From Pontiella sp. (lineage in GTDB: Bacteria; Verrucomicrobiota; Kiritimatiellia; Kiritimatiellales; Pontiellaceae), in the NCBI GenBank assembly GCA_029939385.1, contig JAOZSZ010000019.1, positions 1-12,148 on the forward strand: 12,148 nt of DNA, given 5' to 3'. How positions within the stretch are numbered: position 1 is the first letter of the stretch; each line of letters opens with the position of its first letter. Shown one piece after another: positions 1 through 6,438 of the stretch. A program made the translations under genes and the position numbers. The notes beneath the pieces are model-generated. The model was not told the origin of the DNA. It was given only the letters and a program-made list of their open reading frames with translations, and searched no databases.

Positions 1-945
1 AAGGAGCTGTTTTCTGGCGGGGCGATGCGGGCGAGCACGCTGAAAGGGTTGATTATTCACACGGCGGACGATCTGGGCCGACCGGGGCCAGACTATTCTA
101 ATGGCTGGGGGTTGATGAATACATTGGCCGCCGCCGAACTGCTCAAAAACTCTGTGGCCAATCCAAGTATGCTGACGGAGACCACCGTGACGACCTCACA
201 AAAAAGCGATACCTACACTTTTTTTAATATGGGTAATGAGTCGATCCGTGTGACGCTCTGTTGGACGGATCCGCCGGGTACATCGACGACGGAAAACGAT
301 AGCCGTGATCCGGTGTTGGTCAATGACCTTGATCTCAAGGTGGTTGGCCCAGATGGAACCGCTTGGCCCTATTCGCTTAGCTATGACGATCCATCGGCTG
401 ATGCCACGACAACCGGAAAAAACAATATTGATAATGTGGAGCAGGTTTATATCGCCACGCCCACCGCCGGGGAATATACGATTACCGTCAAGTCCGATGG
501 GGTGGTGGACGGTAATGAACAGTGGTATTCTCTTTTGATCTCGGGTCAGGAAAGCGATTCCGATAACGATGGAATGTCGGACTATTGGGAATCGCTCTAT
601 TTCTCTAGTCCAACCGGTGCGATTGCCTCGGCAGATTCGGATGGCGATGGAGCGGATAATCTAACGGAATATATTTCTGGATACGATCCCACTGATTCCA
701 ATGAAGTTTTTAAAGTAGTAGATTTCACAGCACCACTGGATGGAACCTCATCCTTTATTTTGGTTTGGAATCCGGTGGTTGGCCGTCTCTATAATGTTCT
801 ATGGAGCGATAATTTAGTTTATACTCCCTTTGAATTAATCGGAACAAATCTTCCCTATACGCAGAATTGCTATACGGATATACTCGAACGCGCTAGTTTG
901 GAAAACTTCTATCGTGTGGATGTGCATTTAGATTTAGAGGAGTAG
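1..945 (+). CDS. Secreted S8 (KP-43-like) serine peptidase, C-terminal part (5' truncated by window)
   Basis: The reading frame is open from base 1, so this is the last 314 residues of a longer protein; the first ATG at base 25 is internal. Residues about 1-45 match the end of a subtilase catalytic domain ('LIIHTADDLG', 'GPDYSNGWGL', then an Ala-rich helix). The catalytic Asp, His and Ser lie upstream and are not visible. Residues about 55-175 resemble the beta-barrel domain that follows the catalytic domain in the KP-43 subtilisin subgroup ('LCWTDPPG', 'LVNDLDL', 'NNIDNVEQVYI', 'GEYTITV'). Two Asp-rich calcium-type segments follow ('DSDNDGMSDYWE' from residue 186, 'DSDGDGADNLTEY' from 212), then a C-terminal beta domain ending in 'FYRVDV' of a kind I associate with Verrucomicrobiota/Kiritimatiellota exoproteins. 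It is probably secreted and degrades external protein. No terminator is visible after the stop. The family call is good; the substrate is unknown. Confidence 0.85.
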   Translation, partial: KELFSGGAMRASTLKGLIIHTADDLGRPGPDYSNGWGLMNTLAAAELLKNSVANPSMLTETTVTTSQKSDTYTFFNMGNESIRVTLCWTDPPGTSTTENDSRDPVLVNDLDLKVVGPDGTAWPYSLSYDDPSADATTTGKNNIDNVEQVYIATPTAGEYTITVKSDGVVDGNEQWYSLLISGQESDSDNDGMSDYWESLYFSSPTGAIASADSDGDGADNLTEYISGYDPTDSNEVFKVVDFTAPLDGTSSFILVWNPVVGRLYNVLWSDNLVYTPFELIGTNLPYTQNCYTDILERASLENFYRVDVHLDLEE

Positions 946-950
946 AGCCA

Positions 951-978
951 TTCTTATATCGGAAAAGGTATTTATTAT
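951..978 (+). promoter_or_regulatory. Weak candidate promoter before the small membrane protein gene
   Basis: TTCTTA (951-956) and TATTAT (973-978), separated by 16 bases, loosely resemble -35 and -10 boxes. They lie in the 45-base gap after the peptidase gene and just ahead of the ATG at 991. The match is weak, and AT-rich gaps produce such boxes by chance; the genes from 991 onward need a promoter somewhere near here. Confidence 0.2.
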
Positions 979-990
979 ACGTGGTTTATT

Positions 991-1293
991 ATGAAACTCG
1001 GACGCATCGTTCTGAATCTGTTACTCATTACCCTCTTGGTTTTTGTGTGGAGGTCTCTCCTTTCATCTTCTTCAGACGGGGAGGAATCCCAGCCGTCAGA
1101 AGAAATTGTTTTATCTCCCGAACCCATTCTCTCACAAGAAAATCCTTTGCAGGCCACCGCTTCCGTAGTTATTGATGAACCGGAGCAACCCCCCGTTCAA
1201 TCGGTGGAAGAACGTGGCGATGCGCTCCTTTTTGAAATTGATGCTCTTGGAGGAACCCCCTTCGATCAATCCATCCTTATGCCGTTTGAGTGA
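991..1293 (+). CDS. Small membrane-anchored protein of unknown function (100 aa)
   Basis: I do not recognise this protein. Residues 1-24 start with a short basic segment and a hydrophobic stretch ('IVLNLLLITLLVFVW') that would act as a signal anchor. The rest is a Ser-, Glu- and Pro-rich tail, probably periplasmic and largely disordered, ending in a slightly more ordered patch ('DALLFEIDALGGTPFDQS'). There is no clear Shine-Dalgarno sequence before the ATG, which lowers confidence in the exact start. The gene sits 30 bases ahead of a lipoprotein gene and on the same strand as resB and ccsA, so it may be the first gene of a cytochrome c biogenesis transcript. Overlapping frames (981-1175 plus, 975-1157 minus) are less plausible because they lack a membrane-protein-like composition. 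Confidence 0.55.
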   Translation: MKLGRIVLNLLLITLLVFVWRSLLSSSSDGEESQPSEEIVLSPEPILSQENPLQATASVVIDEPEQPPVQSVEERGDALLFEIDALGGTPFDQSILMPFE

Positions 1294-1323
1294 GCACAGC
1301 CTTATTAACAAGGAGATGAAATC

Positions 1324-1914
1324 ATGAAGTATGGCGCCGTTTTATTTATATCCTTATTTTTTATTACCTCTTGTGGAAAGGAAGCCCCGGTTAGTTATCA
1401 AGTGCCAAAGCCATTGGCTCCCTCACCTTCGATCGTGCAAACCTTGGGCTCGGAGGCGGATAACCAAGCGGTGCAGGCGGCTCATGCTGTAAGGGCTACA
1501 AAAACTCCGACCGCTTTCGATTTTGTAAGTGAATTGCCTTTGGGATGGACGGAGCTTCCGGGCACTGGAATGCGGGAGGTCAGCTATGTTATTGAAGAGA
1601 CTTCTATTGATTTCTATTTAATCCGTTTGTTCGTCAGTGATGTGTTGAGCATGGTGAATCGTTGGCGTAAACAAGTGGGCCTTCCCCCAGAGAGCTTGAT
1701 TGAAATCGAGCAGGATATTGAAATCTTTCACGTTGATGGGAATGAGGTTAAATATATTGAAATCTATAATCCTGAAGTAGGAAAAGGCATTCTGGTTTTC
1801 ATGGTGGATCGTGCCCCGCAATATGGGTATTTCACCGCCAAGGGTTTGGTTGGTGAATTGAAGGTACACGCGGCGGATCTTCGTACATTCATCGAGTCCA
1901 TAAAAATAAAGTAG
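1324..1914 (+). CDS. Lipoprotein of unknown function with NRWR-Q-GL motif, upstream of resB
   Basis: This 196-residue protein has a type II signal peptide ending in the lipobox 'ITSC', so Cys17 should be lipidated. A low-complexity stretch (residues 20-65, Pro/Ala-rich) leads to a compact domain at about 66-196 starting 'LPLGWTELPG'. It contains 'VNRWRKQVGL' (111-120) and ends in a 'GYFTAKG ... FIESIK' segment. I recall this NRWR-Q-GL pattern in uncharacterised Planctomycetota and Verrucomicrobiota proteins, but no function is established. The start is well supported: AAGGAG at 1310-1315 precedes the ATG by 8 bases. The stop is 11 bases before resB, suggesting co-transcription and perhaps a role in c-type cytochrome maturation at a membrane surface. 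That role is inferred from position only. Confidence 0.85.
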   Translation: MKYGAVLFISLFFITSCGKEAPVSYQVPKPLAPSPSIVQTLGSEADNQAVQAAHAVRATKTPTAFDFVSELPLGWTELPGTGMREVSYVIEETSIDFYLIRLFVSDVLSMVNRWRKQVGLPPESLIEIEQDIEIFHVDGNEVKYIEIYNPEVGKGILVFMVDRAPQYGYFTAKGLVGELKVHAADLRTFIESIKIK

Positions 1915-1925
1915 TCCGGTTCACG

Positions 1926-3356
1926 ATGAATAAGATCATTTCCTTTTTTCTTTCGTTAAAGCTAACGGTAACCTTATTGGCTTTGAGTATGGTGTTGGTG
2001 TTTGCCGGAACACTCGCGCAGGTGCATCAAGATATTTGGACCGTAGTGGAGCTCTATTTCCGTTGTTTTATTGCGTGGATAGATTGGTCCATTTTCTTTC
2101 CGTCCGCATGGGCTATTCCCTCGGTTAAAATACCGTTCCCAGGTGGATTTTTATTGGGCTGGCTGTTGGTAATTAATTTGATCGCAGTACATGGGGCCCA
2201 CTTTAGGATTCAGGTAAAAGGTGGACGGAAAGTGGCCGGAATCGTGATGCTTCTATTGGGTGTTCTCGTGACCCTCGGTGTGATGTTTGGTTGGGGGACG
2301 GCATCGGTTGCAACTTCTGAAAGCGATGCCTTTTGGCGCGTTTTTCTGCGACTTGGGCGGGGCTCCCTCGCGGCGCTGGTGCTTTATGTTGCGTGTATTC
2401 TGCTCTATCGCAAGCGCGCGGGCATGGTGTTGCTACACGGTGGAATTCTTTTTCTGATGATCGGTGAATTTGCTACCGCACTTTTTGCGGTCGAGGCCAC
2501 CATGACCATTAAAGAGGGAGAAACGGTTGGATATATCGATCACTCTCGGGAGGTCGAACTCTCTTTTACCGAGGGCTCTAATCCTGCCTTCGATCAGGTA
2601 TTTGTGGTTCCTGAACATAAGCTTAAGTCGGGCGCCCTGATATCGCGATCGGATCTTCCTTTTGATCTTCGTATTAATCGTTTTATAAAGGAATCCTCTC
2701 GACCTCAGTTGCTTGCGGCTGTTCCTTCGGCTCTGCGGGAAAACTATCCGGCTTATGAAGGATATGGATCGACGGTGTATGTGGCCGAAGCGTCTGAAAG
2801 CGGGGGCGTGGGCGGCGGAAGAAATGCGCCGGCGGTGGATGTGGATCTAATCGATCGTGCTTCTGGAAAGTCCCTGGGGCGCTATATATTTTCACTTTGG
2901 TTTTATCCCAATTTTGTCAATCGTGCATGGGATATGCCTCAGACCATTAGGGCGGAAGGGAAAATGTATACGGTTTACTTGCGGTCTCGGCGGGAATATT
3001 TGATCTCCTCTGAAGGGAATCCATATTCGATTAAGTTGCTCGATTTTGTGCATGAAAAATATGAGGGCACGCAAACCCCGAAGGACTTCGCGAGTCAGAT
3101 TCTACTCATTAACGAAGAGGATAATGTGAATCGCGAACTACGCATTTGGATGAATAACCCATTACGCTATGCTCGGCGCACCTTTTATCAATCCGGTTAT
3201 CTTCCCGGCGATAGCGGTACAATCCTGCAAGTGGTTCATAACGATAGTTGGATGATTCCGTATCTCTCCTGCATGTTTGTTTTTGTGGGCATGAGTGCTC
3301 AGTTTATTCAATCGCTACGCCGTTATTTAAAGAGGACGGACGCATGCGTAAGATAA
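1926..3356 (+). CDS. resB: ResB-like cytochrome c biogenesis protein (System II)
   Basis: ResB (Ccs1/CcsB) works with CcsA to move haem across the inner membrane and present reduced apocytochrome c for ligation. The 476-residue product opens with the family's first helix ('LKLTVTLLALSMVLVFAGT', residues 11-29). Further helices lie near 73-90, 104-123, 147-162 and 168-188; the last contains His171 ('LLHGGILFLMIGE'), a candidate haem-ligand position. A large periplasmic domain spans about 190-440 and closes with the typical 'NPLRYARRTFYQSGY' (411-425). A final helix follows at about 445-463. No strong Shine-Dalgarno precedes the ATG, so translation may be coupled to the lipoprotein gene 11 bases upstream. 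The stop lies inside the start of ccsA. ResB and CcsA are separate here, not fused as in some epsilonproteobacteria and Bacteroidota. Confidence 0.92.
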   Translation: MNKIISFFLSLKLTVTLLALSMVLVFAGTLAQVHQDIWTVVELYFRCFIAWIDWSIFFPSAWAIPSVKIPFPGGFLLGWLLVINLIAVHGAHFRIQVKGGRKVAGIVMLLLGVLVTLGVMFGWGTASVATSESDAFWRVFLRLGRGSLAALVLYVACILLYRKRAGMVLLHGGILFLMIGEFATALFAVEATMTIKEGETVGYIDHSREVELSFTEGSNPAFDQVFVVPEHKLKSGALISRSDLPFDLRINRFIKESSRPQLLAAVPSALRENYPAYEGYGSTVYVAEASESGGVGGGRNAPAVDVDLIDRASGKSLGRYIFSLWFYPNFVNRAWDMPQTIRAEGKMYTVYLRSRREYLISSEGNPYSIKLLDFVHEKYEGTQTPKDFASQILLINEEDNVNRELRIWMNNPLRYARRTFYQSGYLPGDSGTILQVVHNDSWMIPYLSCMFVFVGMSAQFIQSLRRYLKRTDACVR

Positions 3357-5086
3357 CGATCCATCTATTGATTGTACTGTTTTCGATCTGGTTTTTTCAG
3401 AAGGGGGTAATGCTTCCCCAGGAAACGGCAGAAGATTTCCAGCTGAATGCCTTCGCGCAACTGCCCGTAAAATTTGAAGGGCGAAGAAAGCCGATCGATA
3501 CGTTTGCGCGTAATCTGCTGACGATTTTATCGGATAAGCAAACGGTTCGCGTTGACGGTAAAAAAGGTTCGGCAGTTCATTGGTTGCTCGGCGCGATCTC
3601 GGGCTCGCCCGAAGCGGAAAATTATAATGTTTTCCGTATTGAGAATCTGGATGTGCTCTCCAGCCTTGGTCTCGAAGAACGAAAGGGCTTCCGCTATTCC
3701 TATCGTGAGATTATTTCTAAGGTTGGAACGCTCGATGCCGCCGTCCGCGCGGCATATGGCCGGAATGAAAACCAGCGAGATTTGTATGATAAGCAGATGA
3801 TGAAGCTGGCCCATAAATTTTATCTCTATCAAAATGTGACGGCTTCCTTCGAGGATCCATCGACCCTTCCTCCAGAGCAGTGGCCTTACACGGCCCAACG
3901 CTATCAGCAGCTCGAAAAATATTCTATTCCTCTCCTGATTCCTTCTGGAGAGGCTCCTGTGCGATGGACGCCATTGATGAGTGCATTGCTTGCCGTGCGG
4001 AGAGGAGCATCCGATCCGCAGGCCGTACGCATGGGCGCCATGCTTGCCGCCTATCGAATAAACGATGCGGCACAGTTTAATCACGAATTAAAGGAATATG
4101 GCGCCGCGCTTCAGTCCAATAATCCTGCGGTAATAAAGAAGCTTTCCTTCGAAATCTTTTATAACCGCCTTTCGGCCTTTATGAAATCGGCGCAGCTTTA
4201 TCTACTAGTTTTTCTCATTAGCTGTTTTGGATGGCTGGCGCGCAAGCGGGGGCTAATCCGTTTGGCATTAACGCTCATGGTTTGTGCTTTTATTCCACAC
4301 ACATTGGCCATTATTGCTCGAATGTTTCTTTCGGGATATCCGCCGGTCACGAACCTTTATTCTTCCGCCATTTTTATTGGTTGGGCGGCGGTTTTGGCGG
4401 GGATTATACTAGAAAGGGTCTATCGCAAGGCAGATGGAATGGGCAATCTCGTCGGAAGTATTGCGGGGTTTACTACGTTATTGATCGCCCATTTTCTGGC
4501 AGGCGATGGCGATACGATGGAACAGATGCGTGCGGTGCTTGATACCCGGTTTTGGTTAACCACCCATGTGATCACCATCTCCCTCGGTTATATGGCTACG
4601 TTTGTGGCGGGCACCTTAGGGGTCTTTTATATTTTTTCAGGGCTCTTCACGCGGCGGTTGGATGAGCAGACGAATGAAAATATGGCTCGTATGATGGTTG
4701 GAACCACTTGCTTTGCCTTGTTGTTTAGCTTTGTTGGAACCGTGTTGGGCGGTTTGTGGGCCGACGATTCGTGGGGCCGTTTCTGGGGCTGGGACCCGAA
4801 GGAAAATGGAGCCTTATTAATTGTTTTGTGGACGGCTATTATGTTGCACGCACGGTATGGAAAAATGGTGCAAAATCGCGGGTTTGCCGTTATGACCGTC
4901 GGCGGAAATGTGGTGACGGCGTGGTCTTGGTTTGGTGTGAATCAACTTAATGTGGGTTTGCACTCCTATGGATTCACTCAGTCGGCCTCGTTGGGATTAA
5001 TGATTTTTGTGGGGTTGCAATTGGGGGTGATTCTGCTCGGTCTTATTCCTCTTCGATTTTGGAAGAGTGCAACCTGTAAGCCATAA
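3344..5086 (+). CDS. ccsA: CcsA-type cytochrome c biogenesis / haem handling protein
   Basis: CcsA carries the haem-handling WWD domain of the System II cytochrome c synthase. Start 3344 (MRKITIH...) is preferred over an in-frame ATG at 3248: AGAGGA lies at 3331-3336, residue 1 leads straight into a signal-anchor helix (4-24), and the overlap with resB is then only 13 bases. The product is 580 residues. After the anchor comes a long extracytoplasmic region (about 30-285) opening with 'LPVKFEGRRKPIDTFARNLL', then a multi-helix core. The WWD motif is at about 472-486 ('WADDSWGRFWGWDPK'). His319 ('FIPHT'), His408 ('TTHVITISLGY') and His540 ('GLHSYGF') are the likely conserved haem-ligating histidines. 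The stop merges into the A-tract of the terminator hairpin downstream. Confidence 0.93.
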   Translation: MRKITIHLLIVLFSIWFFQKGVMLPQETAEDFQLNAFAQLPVKFEGRRKPIDTFARNLLTILSDKQTVRVDGKKGSAVHWLLGAISGSPEAENYNVFRIENLDVLSSLGLEERKGFRYSYREIISKVGTLDAAVRAAYGRNENQRDLYDKQMMKLAHKFYLYQNVTASFEDPSTLPPEQWPYTAQRYQQLEKYSIPLLIPSGEAPVRWTPLMSALLAVRRGASDPQAVRMGAMLAAYRINDAAQFNHELKEYGAALQSNNPAVIKKLSFEIFYNRLSAFMKSAQLYLLVFLISCFGWLARKRGLIRLALTLMVCAFIPHTLAIIARMFLSGYPPVTNLYSSAIFIGWAAVLAGIILERVYRKADGMGNLVGSIAGFTTLLIAHFLAGDGDTMEQMRAVLDTRFWLTTHVITISLGYMATFVAGTLGVFYIFSGLFTRRLDEQTNENMARMMVGTTCFALLFSFVGTVLGGLWADDSWGRFWGWDPKENGALLIVLWTAIMLHARYGKMVQNRGFAVMTVGGNVVTAWSWFGVNQLNVGLHSYGFTQSASLGLMIFVGLQLGVILLGLIPLRFWKSATCKP

Positions 5087-5087
5087 A

Positions 5088-5118
5088 AAAAGCCCTCCGC
5101 AATTTGCGAAGGGCTTTT
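5088..5118. terminator. Bidirectional intrinsic terminator between ccsA and ilvC
   Basis: A 13-pair inverted repeat pairs 5088-5100 with 5106-5118, with one C-A mismatch and an AATTT loop. It is GC-rich at the core and flanked by A on the left and T on the right. Read from the minus strand, the stem ends in seven T residues, a strong terminator for ilvC. Read from the plus strand it ends in only four T residues, a weaker terminator for ccsA. It sits in the 49-base gap between convergent stop codons. Confidence 0.88.
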
Positions 5119-5135
5119 GGACCGAAGGAATTCGT

Positions 5136-6236
5136 TTAGTTTCCTGCGCGCCCTCCGACGCCCTTCGTTCCTTTTGCAATCTCTTTGGATTTCCCTTTTG
5201 GGCGTAGTGAGCGAGAGGCTTCGCCGGCTTTCCACATTTCAGAGTTGTGCATTTTGGCGAGCTCTTTATCGAGACGCTCTTTGTAGTTCTTCGCCCCGCA
5301 AACGCGCAGAACACGCTTGGCCTCATCTTTGTTTTTGACGGATTTATAGAGGTCTTTAAAGACGGGAAGGGTCGCCTTCTTAAACTTGGGCGCCCAGTCG
5401 AGTGCCCCGCGCTGTGCTGTGGACGAGCAGTTCGAGAACATCCAGTCCATCCCATTTTCATCGACAAGACGGATCAGGCTTTGGGTGAGCTCTTCGACCG
5501 TTTCGTTGAAGGCTTCGGACGGACTGTGGCCATTTTTGCGAAGGACCTCGTATTGGGCTTCCATCACCCCAGCCAATGCCCCCATCAGGATGCCGCGTTC
5601 GCCGACGAGGTCGGAGGTGACTTCCTTTTCGAAGGTGGTCGGGAAGAGATAGCCGGAGCCAATCCCAATCCCTATGGCCATGCAACGCTCTTCGGCGTTT
5701 CCGGTGTAGTCCTGATGAATGGCAAAGCTGGAATTAATACCCGCACCACTGAGAAAATTGCGACGAACATTGAGGCCCGAGCCTTTCGGGGCAACGAGGA
5801 TGACATCCACATTTTCGGGTGCAATAATTTTGGTGAGGTCGTTATAGACGATGGAGAAGCCGTGCGAGAAATAAAGGGCATCGCCTTCGTTGAGGTTACG
5901 TTTAATTTGTGGCCAGCAGATTTTCTGTGCTGCATCGGAGAGTAGGTATTGGATGATGGTCCCTTTTTGTACCGCTTCTTCAATTTCGAAGAGCGTTTCC
6001 CCCGGAACAAAGCCATCTCGTTTAGCCCGATTCCAATCCTTCATAAACTTTTTGGATTGGCCTACAATAACGTTTAATCCGTTATCGCGTAGATTGAGTG
6101 CTTGGGCGGGGCCTTGGACACCGTAACCGATGATGGCAATGGTTTCCTTCTTCAACACCTTCCGCGCTTTCGCCAAGCTGAATTCTTTGCGAGTTACAAC
6201 GGTTTCCTTTGTTCCTCCAAAATCAATGATTGCCAT
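5136..6236 (-). CDS. ilvC: Ketol-acid reductoisomerase (NADP+), acetohydroxyacid isomeroreductase
   Basis: IlvC converts 2-acetolactate or 2-aceto-2-hydroxybutyrate to the dihydroxy acid in valine, leucine and isoleucine synthesis, using NADPH and Mg2+. The 366-residue product has the Rossmann glycine motif G37-Y-G39-VQ-G42, His125 in 'YFSHGF', Lys151 in 'VAPKGSG', and the metal-binding acids Asp209 and Glu213 in 'SDLVGER'. The second acidic pair falls in 'NETVEEL' (Glu245, Glu249), and the substrate Ser lies in 'CSSTAQRG' (270-277). The 'DFGGTKE' opening and the overall sequence resemble the Bacteroidota and fungal Ilv5 branch more than the short form of other bacteria. An unusual Lys/Gly-rich tail of about 20 residues follows 'SLRP' (342-345). 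The start is supported by AAGGAG eight bases upstream (6250-6245). It is monocistronic, with no other ilv genes nearby in the window. Confidence 0.96.
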   Translation of the reverse strand: MAIIDFGGTKETVVTRKEFSLAKARKVLKKETIAIIGYGVQGPAQALNLRDNGLNVIVGQSKKFMKDWNRAKRDGFVPGETLFEIEEAVQKGTIIQYLLSDAAQKICWPQIKRNLNEGDALYFSHGFSIVYNDLTKIIAPENVDVILVAPKGSGLNVRRNFLSGAGINSSFAIHQDYTGNAEERCMAIGIGIGSGYLFPTTFEKEVTSDLVGERGILMGALAGVMEAQYEVLRKNGHSPSEAFNETVEELTQSLIRLVDENGMDWMFSNCSSTAQRGALDWAPKFKKATLPVFKDLYKSVKNKDEAKRVLRVCGAKNYKERLDKELAKMHNSEMWKAGEASRSLRPKGKSKEIAKGTKGVGGRAGN

Positions 6237-6274
6237 GTTGTGTTCTCCTTAATAGTTACTAGGTTTATTCATTA

Positions 6275-6291
6275 CTTCTGCCAGAAGGCAG
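6275..6291. promoter_or_regulatory. Palindrome in the ilvC leader, possible operator
   Basis: CTTCTG-C-CAGAAG (6275-6287) is a perfect 6+6 inverted repeat with a one-base centre. It overlaps a second possible fold, CTGCC-AGAA-GGCAG (6278-6291), so the two pairings exclude each other. The site lies just downstream of the candidate ilvC -10 box, about where transcription should begin, a common place for a repressor to bind. Operator or RNA leader hairpin are both possible; no regulator is identified. Confidence 0.4.
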
Positions 6292-6292
6292 G

Positions 6293-6322
6293 ATTATTAA
6301 ACACCGCTTCATCGAGCGTCAA
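6293..6322 (-). promoter_or_regulatory. Sigma70-like promoter for ilvC
   Basis: On the minus strand, TTGACG (6322-6317) and AATAAT (6298-6293) each match the -35 and -10 consensus at five of six positions, with an 18-base spacer. The predicted start near 6286 gives a leader of about 50 bases before the ilvC ATG, containing the Shine-Dalgarno sequence and the palindrome at 6275-6287. A 15-base-spaced alternative -10 (TTTAAT) overlaps the same spot. Confidence 0.55.
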
Positions 6323-6438
6323 CGCGCAAACGTATAAATTCGCGGGTTATAACTCTTTTTCATTTGCTTTTCTAGCGCATGGAAATATCTTTAGGACAAC
6401 TACTTTTTGAAGGCTCTATAACGAGGATGATAACCACC

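Larger units (their letters stand above)
6237..6438. other. Divergent intergenic region between ilvC and tolQ
   Basis: This is the only divergent gap in the window, so both ilvC (minus) and the tol cluster (plus) should start from it. The ilvC promoter and palindrome occupy its left half. For tolQ I see only weak boxes: TATAAC at 6348-6353 and TATAAC at 6417-6422, neither with a convincing -35 partner. GAGG at 6423-6426 is the only plausible ribosome binding site on the plus strand. If tolQ starts at 6379 the region shrinks to 142 bases. Confidence 0.6.

Noticed and set aside
1301..1315. CCTTATTAACAAGG imperfect palindrome overlapping the lipoprotein ribosome binding site
   Set aside because: The pairing arms are only four bases, too weak to claim an operator or a ribosome-binding-site-masking hairpin.
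3248..3343. Upstream in-frame ATG that would extend CcsA by 32 residues
   Set aside because: The extension overlaps resB by over 100 bases, has no ribosome binding site, and would put a Cys-rich, non-hydrophobic segment ahead of an evident signal anchor starting at 3344.
3527..4084. 185-codon open frame on the minus strand inside ccsA
   Set aside because: It is antisense to the well-supported ccsA frame and shows no family features; it is a codon-bias shadow.
5247..5945. 232-codon open frame on the plus strand opposite ilvC
   Set aside because: It lies wholly antisense to a certain ilvC gene, has no ribosome binding site or recognisable domain, and its length is explained by the codon pattern of ilvC.
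6348..6422. TATAAC boxes as tolQ promoters
   Set aside because: Neither copy has a convincing -35 element at the right spacing, and the second one nearly touches the ribosome binding site, so no tolQ promoter is called.
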